A DNA stretch of 64,000 nucleotides from Branchiostoma floridae (lineage: Eukaryota; Chordata; Leptocardii; Amphioxiformes; Branchiostomatidae), in NCBI RefSeq assembly GCF_000003815.2, contig NC_049983.1, positions 14,556,212-14,620,211 of the forward strand. The letters run 5' to 3'. Below are positions 13,301-25,300 of the stretch, one piece after another; within the stretch, counting starts at the first letter, position 1; each line of letters starts with the position of its first letter. A program made the position numbers and the translations under genes. The notes beneath the pieces were generated by a model that was not told the origin of the DNA, searched no databases, and saw only the letters and a list, made by a program, of their open reading frames with translations.

Positions 13301-16300
13301 TCGGCAAAGTAAACATCTTCGGGATTGACATGACGGCGCCACGTCACGAAAGCCCGCCGCCTTTCAATGTTCACCACCGTGTACCTCTCCATCGGCACTC
13401 TCGCTGCCCGTTTCAAGGTCAGCCGGTCTTCTGCCAACCACCTGCAGATAGTGGACTCGCTTGGGGTTTCCACGTCCTGAAGTGTCAAGTCGTCCTTTAA
13501 AAGCTGTCTCAGCTCCCTTATGTACAGCGTGGGGTTGACAGTGACCAACGCCTCCAGGTAGACTCTTACGTACTCTGGCGAACGCCGCCCTCCGTCTCCG
13601 TGCCCTTGTCTGTGCTCCAAGTCCCCAGTTTGCACAAAGCGGGAAACGACGGACCTCACCCAGCCCTCAGAACAAGATTGCTCATGAGCAGTGCGCAAAG
13701 CGCAGCCGTTGTTGTTCCTGTAGGACAGCAAAATGGCTAGCCTTTTCTCATTTCCATAGGCCACGCCAGTCCTGTAAACGCCTCCGTTCTGGTTCAGACG
13801 GTACATCTTGAAAGAATTTGTCAAAAAGAGTCGAATACGAGCGCGAATAGGATATATGTGATATTGGTAAAACTGTGATCAGCTGTGAGGTGTAAGGTGC
13901 GACCTCACTATGTATTGGAAATTGGCGAAGGAGGGAGCATCATGATTTATTACTTTATCACCAACGACATGACTGCAGATCTGCGGGAACAGGCGCGCCT
14001 TGGTACAAACTGTACACACCATCATGATTTATTGCACCTTCACCGGACGTTCTCTTACGCCATATGGTATTTGGAAAAATAGATGTAAAACCAAATTCCC
14101 CAAAGATTTCCAAAACATTACGCCTTTGCCCCAACGATCTGCTTGGAGATTAAAACAGACGGCTGTTTCGCTTTTCAATATCTTCTGGAAAAGCGGTTTT
14201 CATTTGCTTGTGAAACATTGAACTCTCGGAGATTAATCTAAAAGCAGATGTGGGGTCCACCCCAGTCTGTGTGTTCTCCGTGTGTTTTAGTAAAATTCGG
14301 AGTGTCTTCCTAGCTAGTTAGAATGTCGACTGCTGGGAAAGGCGAACTAGATGTTGCAAAAACACAAGTACAAAACAGAGACTTCTGACTAAAGTTTTAT
14401 CTAACCTAATCACATCTACTTTTAGATAAGGTCAATAGGGGGGAATCATTATACCTACCTCTGGGTCGCTGGAGGGGAAGGGATCATTGTAACTTTGAAG
14501 GAAAGCTGCAGTTCAGGCTGCTAACTCACCTAATTAACATTTTACTGTAATAAAATATGCTCATACTACTGTTCAACCAAAGGTATCAATTGTTTTGACG
14601 TTGTTTGTGGTGTTGATACATAACCATCCCCTGAGTGCAGAGAACCATTCTAGGATCCCCCCCCCCCCCCAATTTGTCTGGTAAAAGTGGCGTTCCCTCT
14701 GTCTCTCTTTAATCTTGGAGCTTGCCTTTCCCGTGATCGAAAATGGCAGGGGCCAATTCAAATGTACCGGTGGTTACCTGGGCAGTTACCATATACATCC
14801 ACATGCGAGACATTGTACCACATGTCTCAGGAGCAGTAAGGATATCGTCACAGGCAGATGGAAACATCGTTCTGACGCAATCGTCACACATGATAACAGC
14901 GACCTTCCCGCCAGAGACGGTAGGGGTTTTGAACATATGTCAAGAAGTCGGCAGTACTTGCAAAAGCTACGTGCTTCCCTGCCAATGCCAGCGGCCCAGC
15001 ACAGTTCTCCAACTGGATGTGTCAACAGTCCCAGAACGCGTTGGATATCTGCGCTCGCTCTTGTACGACTTCTTAAAGTCTGTTCCACATGCCCGCCAGC
15101 AGATACCGGAGATTGACTGCGCGCATGGATCTTGTGGACAGGTAAGAAATGAAAGTTAAGCTACTTTCCGTAGACAATAGGGGATTACAATGCTTTTCGT
15201 CCGGGAAATATGCCCTACGTACGTACAAAGTAAATTCAGTTGTCACCTTCCTTCTCCAAATGTCCAACTTTCTCCGCATGTGTAAAAATGTATTTGGCAC
15301 TTTAGTGGGATTCAGTTTCACACATTCCCACAACGACGACCTGGGTGTGCGTGAATTTTTTTGAAGTCGTGTGGGTGTGTCATGGACGCCTAGGTGTTTA
15401 ACAACCAAACAACATGCTGTTACCATTAAAACGCAAAATACCAATCTTTTCCCACGCGTTGAAGTACAACAACCCCTTCAAATATCAGGCGGGATTTTGT
15501 TTTGGAGGACCACAAAATATAAATCTTACTACGGTGACCCAGGGAAGCAAACGAATTCTGATAACAACACACACGTAACTCAACACACAGGTAACGGATG
15601 CTGAGACTGACGACAGTGGAGAGGATTCTGAGACTGACGACAGTGGAGAGGATTCTGAGACTAACAGCAGTGGATACGATGCTGAGACTAACAGCAGTGG
15701 AGAGGAGGGGTACGAGGGCTTCTGTAACGACTGTGGCTATAGAATCTTCGAAAGTCAGGAGGATCTAGACGAGGAACACAGAAACATCCAAGAGACTTTG
15801 AACCGACAGTGCATCACTTGCGGGGACAGAAATGCACTGTACTGGTGAAGGACTGTACTGTTCACTGTACTGTCATGACTCATAGACACTTGATGTTATA
15901 CTTGTCGCAGTTCTATACGTAGTCATTTTTTAAAAAGATCTTGGTGAAAAAGCAGGAGAGCAACTCTATGTGTACAATGAAATAAGCTACCGTCGACGCA
16001 GATGTATAGTACCAGTCGGTACTCCCCTAGCCTCCTTTACCGGCCTCCCTATGTGTGTATTTTTGTAGTTGGAAAGTAGGTGACAGCTCTTTTACAAGAC
16101 TACACTGTTTTGTTTCTCAACAGGACTATTGTTACTGCTTTATTGATCCTCCTCAGACCCGGACTGGAGAGGCAAAGAAGTTGGTCTCTCTGGGGGAGGT
16201 CGATTTGCGAAAAATATGCCGGGAAAGGACCCCCCCCCCACTGACACCCACCACACCCAAACAACTTACGCCAAGGCCCCCAGAGAGGCCGGTGAAGGAT

Positions 16301-19300
16301 GCTAATCTCCAAGCAGATCCTACGGTGCCATAATATAGTATCAAAGCTGGTCAATGAGTATAGCCGGCCAAAGGGAGTCAAACGGGCACCTACGGCGGGT
16401 TTGATACTAGTATATTACGCCACCGTGGATCTGCTTGGAGATTAGAAGGATGCTATAAAAAAGCGCCTGGTATTGAAACAAGTCGTTCATCCATCGAATA
16501 ACTACATCTTACCAAACATACATAAGAATAAAAGCTTTTTTGAATATAATACAGTAGTTCAAACTTCAGGAATTTACAGGCAAAGACCACATGCCATCGT
16601 AGAGTTGTTTTTGACTTGTTTTAGCCCTTTTTTGGCGTAGGGCTTTCTATTTTGTTACGTTTTCTTTATATCCTCCGCTCCAAAGAAAATGACACGAAAT
16701 CAAAAGCCCTACAAAAATGATTACAGTACTCAGTAGTCTCTAAGCAGTTGTGTCAGATGGCCAGATAGGGACAAATAAGCCCCCACGGGAGTTCAGTCAG
16801 TCTATCATTCCGGCTGGCCAGTTCAGATGCAGATGCAGGTACGATCTGTTTGTTTTGTGTTGTTCAGTTCTGGTGTGCTTATTATCATATGTGCAGTCGC
16901 GAGGCTTTGGGGGTCTCTGTCGGGGCCCATGTATTGTACAGAAATGTTTGTCTCCACGTATGTTTTCTATGCATGTAAATCATTAAACTGTTTGTTTACT
17001 TTTATGGCATTGTGTGTTTGTGATTGTCTAGTCCCCTAGGCAACTAGCTTGCACAGTGTCCGTGACACTGAATGTATTCTCGATCTCCAAGCAGAGGTTC
17101 GCCTCTCGCGACCGTGATACAAAAAGGCACCGAATAGAAACGCCTCAAACTACGTCAAATTATACATCCGCAGCTGAAACTCCGCTTGGAGAGTACAGTA
17201 CTTTGAATGGCGATGCAGGAAAAATGCAAGTAGAGATTGTTTTGACCCATGACTACGTCTAAGTATACCCGCCTGTCACCTGAAGATCGGCTTGGAGATT
17301 ACTCAGCCATTTTCCCTTGCTGATGGAAACCTGTACAAAATAAAGTATATAATAATATATGATATCTTGGGTGTACGTATTATTCCAAGACATGTTGCTT
17401 TTTCTTGAAGTCAGACAGGAATGAGTCTATTCAAACTCTAAACGATATACTGATTTTTGTGCTGGCAGTAAACGAAATTGAACCGGTTAACCAAACCAAA
17501 CCAAACCAAACCAAACAAAACAGAACAGAACTTGAAAGCTTTGGTTAGCTACTACTCTCCAAGCAGACATTCGGCTCCGAATGTTTTAAATTTAATGTAT
17601 ATCACCAGGCATTCTCATCGGGCTCTCTAGGTTGCACTCTTTTCTTTGCAAAACAGAAAGCCCGATACAAACACAGAAAAAAAAAACACAAAAAGCGGAG
17701 CCGAACCTCTGCTTGGAGAATTGATAGCGACCATTGGACGTGAACTGTGAAGCCAAAGTCAACAAGGCCGGACTCCAGCCTGTTCACCGCCCACTCTTGG
17801 CTTTAGCGCAAGTTGTAAGAGGTATTGTTGTGACAGGGGAAGGTAACTCGTGATTTTCGCCGGGATAAGAAACTTCTCGGTTGAAAATCCCGAATCGCCC
17901 TCCTCGCCACAACCCAACCCCAAACAACTTGCGCCAATGCACACAGAGAAGCCGATGAAGTGTAGTCTCTACCAGGCTCCGTGGATCGGTGGTCTTAAGT
18001 GTAGATTACCTTACACAAATATAGAGTCAATAAATAGNNNNNNNNNNNNNNNNNNNNNNNNNNNNNNNNNNNNNNNNNNNNNNNNNNNNNNNNNNNNNNN
18101 NNNNNNNNNNNNNNNNNNNNNNNNNNNNNNNNNNNNNNNNNNNNNNNNNNNNNNNNNNNNNNNNNNNNNNNNNNNNNNNNNNNNNNNNNNNNNNNNNNNN
18201 NNNNNNNNNNNNNNNNNNNNNNNNNNNNNNNNNNNNNNNNNNNNNNNNNNNNNNNNNNNNNNNNNNNNNNNNNNNNNNNNNNNNNNNNNNNNNNNNNNNN
18301 NNNNNNNNNNNNNNNNNNNNNNNNNNNNNNNNNNNNNNNNNNNNNNNNNCTGGTAAGAGTCTAGAGGCTAGATGAAGGCGGCTAACCGGACTCCAGGTAC
18401 TCGAAACTGAACACAGATATAAATGGAAATATTTTTGTGTCACGTGTGTCCTTGCAGCGATTCTTTTTCAGTTGTAATTGTATCAAGTCTCCCGTCATCA
18501 TCACTGGTACATTTTGTCTTTCTGTGGGAGGGAAGAGTCATGATAAAAAGCTATGAGAAACTGATCTTAAAGGATTCTATTTTCGTAACATTTACTGATG
18601 TAGATCTATGTTCAGACAAAGTGCAGTCTAACGGGGCTGCTAAACAAAACTTGATCACCGTGGCCCGGCCGGGCAACTTTCGGGAGCGAAAAGAATGATA
18701 AAAAGACATCAAAACACACAAAATGTCAATATCAGATACATGGCCATGATATGTGTATATTTCTAGGGCTTCATTTTGATTTTTCGTTTCTTGAAACATC
18801 CTGACCGGGCCATCAACATCCTGATTTCTTCCGACCTTAGTTGTTTTTTTCACGATGACCTGCGCAAAAATAATGGGGCCTGTCTTCTTGGCACAGTCAG
18901 ATTAGACTTGACGGGGGTGATCATCTCGGGTGTGAAAGTAGTTGATCCGCTAGTGATATAGCACAGTGGTGCGAAATATCTCTTTACTTTCGATGCGATA
19001 CGCCTGGTTACAGATACTGAGATACAAACATGCGTCTTGTAACATACATGGGGATTTCAATTCTTTTCAATTTTTTTGTCCTCGCTACAAGTGAATACTA
19101 GTACACCGACGATATCCGTGACAGACTATGTCGTGGCATATTACTCGAGTCTAGTGTGTTGTGCCTTGAAGTGCCGCGATGGTGTTGGATGTTGTGTTTC
19201 CTGCGCGAAATCACTCTCCAAGCAGAGGTTGGTGGGAAAAATCGTGACCTTTTCCTTTCATAATTTTTTCCACGTTGGTGGGAAGGCCGGTCGAAAAAAA

Positions 19301-22300
19301 ATTATGATAGGAAAAGGTCACGATTTTCTCAACCAACTTCTGCTTGGAGAGTAGCGCGAAATACTTCTTTCAGGAAACTTGAGTCAAATTCAAAGCCGGT
19401 CTGGTTGCGCCATCAACATTTCAGCTTGACCCACTTCCATGTTATATATAACTTTTTCAAATCAGCTATTTAGCCATTATCGTTTCCTTCGGTTTGCAAT
19501 GCCACCATTCACTCAGTCACGGTGACAAATTTAGCACCTTAGAACTTCTCAGATTTTACCGCATAAAATGACGGGAAAATGTCAATTTTTTTATTATTTG
19601 GAACGCTCTGGAAGACGACTGGTGCACGTGACGTCAAAGTGTCGTGGCGGCCGCGGCGGTAACACTTGTGAATTCAGCTTTCCTCGTTTCACGTTCGCTT
19701 CCACTCTCTGTAGATCGTCAGCAAAAAAAAATGGTGGCGCTCACGAAATATCTTCGTCGACAATGTTCCGGGTTTGCTTACAAAAATCTGATATAACGTC
19801 CTTGCAAGGAGAAAGGACGACATGTCACATGGGCTCGGCGCATCGTGAGGACTTGGTGGCATGATTTGCTTGACGCAACGTAATTTTAAATCCAATGCAC
19901 TACCTGAAATTTTGCAGTCAGGATACCCCTTTCACGACTATTATAACAAAGGACGATATAGATAGTCTAATAGACTTCTAATAGAAAATCTTATACTGTA
20001 TAATATCCTTGTTATAACCTGTACAGCTGCTCGTCACGAGCAGTACAAGACATGGGTAACCCTATCCGCATGGGAAATGTTATACGTGTCGTTACCATGG
20101 CAGCAACCCTGGCTCTAGTCTTTAGATGTGCCGATTGGATAGGGCGCGCAACGTCATGCAAAAAATCGAATTAACTTGCGACCAAACACAGCCAGTAACG
20201 TTACAATCACAATCCCCAGGTCGCAAACTGTATTCCTCGGCCAACCAACTCCTCTGATGTGTTTTCAGTAGATATTTGGAATAAGAAGTGGACGACGCGG
20301 AAACGATTGCGGAGGACGGCTGTAGCCTCTCAAGTTGCTATCAGTATCACTTCTTTGCGAAATCCAGTTTTCACGCTGTTTGCACTTGATAAGTTGATTG
20401 ATTATTGACAGGCCTTTGTTTTTGCACAACTTGCCGCCTTTGTCTGATGCCGCCCGGTGGCAAATTTTCGGTGTCAGAATCGTCACCTACTTGCATTTGT
20501 TTTCAATTTGGCTGTTGACGAAAGACAGAAATTGATGTGCGCATGGATGACGATATTATGCAAGGAACTTTGCACAAGAAATGTGTAAAATCAAGGAGGC
20601 TTCCCCGTTTGTATTAATAAAGCGCTACACTCGCGGCGGTAAGTTCTCAAGGAACATTTGTGAACGCAAGACGCTGCATGAAATCGGCTGTTTTTGACGT
20701 TTTTTATCGGAGTTTCTATTTTGAACATTTAGATCTACCATGTTCTCCTGTTTTGTTTTACAAAATAAAAACACGTAAAAACAGCCGGAGCCAGACTCCG
20801 GGACCTCCTCGCTACGGTGCTAAGTGGTGCCCGCCAGCCTAATTCATTAGTGCACGCCGGAGGAGTTTCACGGGGGTGACCAGAGGCTGGGAAAACCGAC
20901 AGGATACAGCCTACAGGCCACACACTGGGCCACGTAAGGATCCAGGCAGTCGCGCATACGGTTCAGCGCACACGGCCTACCGACTTCCCGCTGCGCTGTC
21001 TAAAAATAAGCTGAAGCCGAGTGTGCATGTGGCGAGGGGATTAGCGTGTCAATTAAACTTTCGAAATGTTTAGAAAGCCGATATACGTTTTGAAAAGATC
21101 GTAAACAGAGACAAGCTCTCGGTGGTAACTTTAGAAATGTTTGCAAACAATAAAGACTAATTATAAATAATGGCATATATGTGTTTCCTTTTTTTCGAAA
21201 TGTTCATGATTACTAATTAAAAATTATAAATATAAGACAATGATTCTAAAATATTATAAATATCATTGAAAAACTCGCATGGTGTCTTGGAATGGACTCT
21301 AGTAAGTTTATTGTAAATTCTTGCCTGAAGGCTATTTGCAAGTTAAAGGAAAAAAAAAGCCAACAATGAAGAACACTAGAAAGGCAACATTTTTGAAAAA
21401 AATGCAGGATGTGGGCGAAGGGAAAAGAACGCAAAAATCGCAGGAAAAGAAGCAACAAGAAAGGCAACATTTTCGCGAAAATGCAGCAAAAAGAAAAAAA
21501 AAATTAAAAAACATTGTCTGTCCACGGATTCGATCCCGGAGCGTTGGTTTACCACGCGTGAATAATCCCATTGAGCCAGTGCTACAACATGATACGAGCA
21601 CATGTTTTAACAGGTATACAAATGTATTGCGTTGCTTGAAAAAACCCGCAAGCTTCCGCTGGCTATTTTTCTCGCTTATAATCGAAGGTATTTCACTAAA
21701 ACTTGGACAGAATACTAGAATATTTTTTTATGGGGCATTTTTATGTTGTTATTTAGCCGATTAGATGCTCTGAACTTGCTGCATTTTCAACGTTTTTGTG
21801 ATACTGCGCTGCCGAGTGCCATTTTGTGACCTGTGCGTTGATAGGTTTACCCCTGACGTATCCACCAGACAGTCAGAATGTTAGCCAATCAAAAAGCTGG
21901 AAACGTGGACTGCATGCTACAGGTTCCATTTTTTCTGAGTTTTGATTGGTCGGGTGGAATATCTGTAGAGAATACTAAATGTGTGGCTCCGCCCACATAA
22001 ATATAACGTGTGACACACACTGACAACTCAAGTTGAAGTGCTCACTCCAATACATGTGCAAATTCCAATACATGTATATCTATTTCTGAAACAGTGGAAG
22101 ACGGAAAATCCCACTTATGCTGTAATGTGTCCACTAGGTTATTTGATGTTAGGAGGATAGTTTGGAGCAATCATTGCCTTTATGCAAATTTCTTCAGTTA
22201 TTTCCAGGACCCCTGTTGGTTTGCTCCTACTCTTAGGATTACTAATTACTGAACACTTATGCATTGGGTACTTGAAAATTTGTAAAACTAACTATGATGA

Positions 22301-25300
22301 TGATGAAAACTAACTGCAATATCAAGACAGTGTTTCAAAATTAAAGATGACACAGCATTGTCGTTCTTCTGGCTGAAGAAAAGAGTCAGAATATAGGAAG
22401 AGATTCAGACTAGAACACTTTCCATTAGGAACTTCTCTTTCTTGTGTCTTGCAGTTTCTACATGACATCCTGGACACCCTGTTTGCCATCATGGATGAGA
22501 ACACAGAGGCTTATGGGAAGCAGGTCTTCCAGGTCCTGGTGTGCATCATCGACATGCTCCACAGTGAGAAGTTCCAGCACTTCAGGGAGGTGTTGGACAC
22601 GTACATCCAGAAACACTTTTCTGGGGCACTCGTGTACAAGTAAGTCTTCTTGTTTTTGACACAAAAATATGTCTGTTTTGTATCAAATAGTCGGGGTATT
22701 TGGTTTGTCTGGAGATTTGTTCATCATAAGCACCCCGCTTTTGAGAAGTACAAGTATGTTGTCATCATCAACGTGATCCTATAGTTACAGATAAATGTCC
22801 ATAGGGTGACAATGTCCCTGTACTTCCCCTTGCAGAGAACTGATAGCTTGCTTCAAACGAACGTTGGACACTTGCGTGACGTCAGGCATGGACAAGCAGG
22901 AACATGCTCAGGATATGTTGAAGGTAGGTTTATAGTATAACAATGTTGCTGGTGCTGGTGATAGACTTGTAATCATGAATATTCTTGTGCTGATTCTACA
23001 TTTTATATTGTTTACCCATGCAATCCAATACATCAAGACATGTGATTCATGTTAGCATTTGTCATTCTTAATTCATGCTACAATTTGTTTTCACTGCACG
23101 TAATATCAGTGCTTAAAAGCACAGATGTTAAGTGCAGTGACAGAGCCATAACCCTGTACATCTGACACTTTGGGGCTTGTTCTGTTCCATAGGCAATAGA
23201 GTATATTTTCAAATTCATCATCCAGTCCAGAGTATTGTATGGAAGGTATGTGCCATGTTCCCTTTACCAAAGATCTGTTCCTTTTTTCATGATATTCCTT
23301 CTTCTTTTACCTGCATATCGAGGCATTAAGAAGTTGACACAGATTGATAATAATTAAAAAACAGATGTTTTCTCATAATAGTTTATTCCATTTGGAAGAA
23401 TTGTATCATCACACCCATTGATCTGTTGTAAGATGAGTCTGTAGCTATTTTGGGAGGTCTGTTTTAAGTTAGGGGCTTAAACATGTACATGAATAAAAGA
23501 CAAATGTTGCCAATTACACCACCCACTTTTGAAATGAACCAATATACATAACCTTTGCATTACATTTAACATTACACATTATGTACAGACTACTAGTTTC
23601 CTACATGTATGTTGATTTTGCACTGTTGTTCTCCTCAGAGCCACCTGCGGGCAGGAGGCAGAGTCCTTCAAGGATGACTTCATGACCATGTTCACATCCA
23701 TCAACAGGGTCTTGGCACAACCTGTAGAAGCACTACTACAAGTTCAGGTATGTAACAGAAATGTAGTATGATGGCTTGTGTTCTTTTTTGTTGAAAAGCA
23801 AAGATTAAAACTGAATATGCACAAGAACATATCCACTAACAAAAGACAGTGGATGCTATCTAAAATGCCTAACTGGTTACCAATCTGTCCAATTAAGTAA
23901 GAGAAATACTCCTTACGTATCGCACTACCATGCTGTCTAACCTTCATAGACAAAGAAAACCATGTGAAGAATCAAAAGTACATTTCTTGTTGATATTTTC
24001 AGGTGACCTTGTTAAAGTACTTTCATTCCATATACGATGAGCTGCTGAGATTATTTGACCTCCGTGAGGTCGCCAACTTCATCGCCAACGCTCTGGACAG
24101 CATTCCGCTGGACCACAACCTGACTCTGCTGAACCAGACCAAGCTCAAGTGTATAGAACACACCATCAAGGCTGGCATATTCCGAGAAACAGGTAGGGTT
24201 CAGGATACTTTTCTGTTCACGGTTTTCACGGTGATGACTGTAACGTGAACTTGTCATTACTGATAACAAATGATACAAGATACTTTTTTGTATGCACCTG
24301 CAACCACCATGAACATTTAGTTCTGAGAACAAGTTAAATTTTCTCAGACCGTGAAAGTTTAGTACTGAGAAGACAAAGTGAATTACAGTACATGTGCTAG
24401 TCTGTAAGTAATGCACTCTTTGCTATTGCAGAGGATTAAGAAAGGTAACAGAGACAAAGGTCAACACTAAGACCTCTTGACCTCACTTCTCAACATATCA
24501 TGTGAAAATTTTAATCATTGAATTGTTTGGGTAGTAAGATTGCTCTAATTTGTGTCAAATTAAATCTGCCATCAGGTATTTTGCTATGTTTGAAAGTCGA
24601 TTTGATAATCTTCCATAGGAATAATCTTAATAACAAATCACTGCCCCTGGAAGACTGATGGTTTTGTTACCTGGATCGTGCCTAGCTGTTCATCCTGGAT
24701 TGAAATATTTCAAACCACAGGGGAAGATGACACCCACCATTTGATGGGGACTGTATTGCCTCAAATTAATATAGATGAGTGATAATTGATCATGACGCAA
24801 AACATCCTAGAAGCATTACCTGGTACATGTATACTGAACCTACCTCTGCAGCTTCCCGTGCCATCCTGCTGGCGACATGTCTGCGACACCTGTCCCACCA
24901 CATGAGGCAGAAACAGGAGCTGAAACTGGGCGTGGCTGCTGTAGGTGACATCATCATCCTCATCCAGGAGCTGTCTGACAACCAGGTAGGGCAGCTCTTT
25001 ATACTACAGTCAAAACTGCACAAGAAGACAACTCAGGGGCCTGATTATACCTGGTCTATATAGACAGGTGGTCACTATAGACAGGATTCCTAATGCTTGT
25101 GTCAAAGGGAAGAATTATCACCTGACCACCACCAAAAATTGGTCACATTGGCCATGTTATTCTTATGCAGACGTTTATACTTTTGATAAGTTTTTTTGCA
25201 TCAAATTTTGAAGAAATTTGCTATAAATTTTCTAACCCATCAGAACAATTTTTTTGGTTCTGACAGGTAGTGTCTGCCATTGTACATCCAAAGTTCTCGT

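Larger units (their letters stand above)
4374..21299. mobile_element. Giant TIR-bounded DNA transposon candidate (16.9 kb) in a DOCK-B intron
   Basis: The left end (4374-4400) and the reverse complement of the right end (21273-21299) match at 26 of 27 bases; both start GAGTCCATTCCAAGACACC and continue to GCGAGT. Each end is flanked outside by TA (4372-4373 and 21300-21301), as expected for a TA-inserting IS630/Tc1/mariner element. AT-rich sub-terminal sequence follows each TIR (both contain TTTATAATA). Inside lie an intact DD34E transposase gene and two multi-exon genes, all absent from normal DOCK genes. I saw no second close copy of either TIR nearby that would make each end a separate small MITE. 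It remains possible that two unrelated MITE remnants bracket a composite cluster, or that the transposase belongs to a smaller nested element. Confidence 0.6.

Noticed and set aside
12754-13500. Plus-strand open frame of 248 codons
   Set aside because: It is the mirror of the minus-strand transposase; the minus frame has the DDE motif and this one has no known domain.
12569-14148. Transposase bounded by CTCTCCAAGCAGAGG-type ends as a 1.6-kb element
   Set aside because: The left sequence belongs to a complete MITE ending at 12750, and the right end at 14131-14148 matches it over only about 12 bases. The pairing looks accidental.
21520-21592. Functional tRNA gene
   Set aside because: A and B box words are present, but the acceptor and T stems do not pair; kept only as a low-confidence SINE-like repeat.
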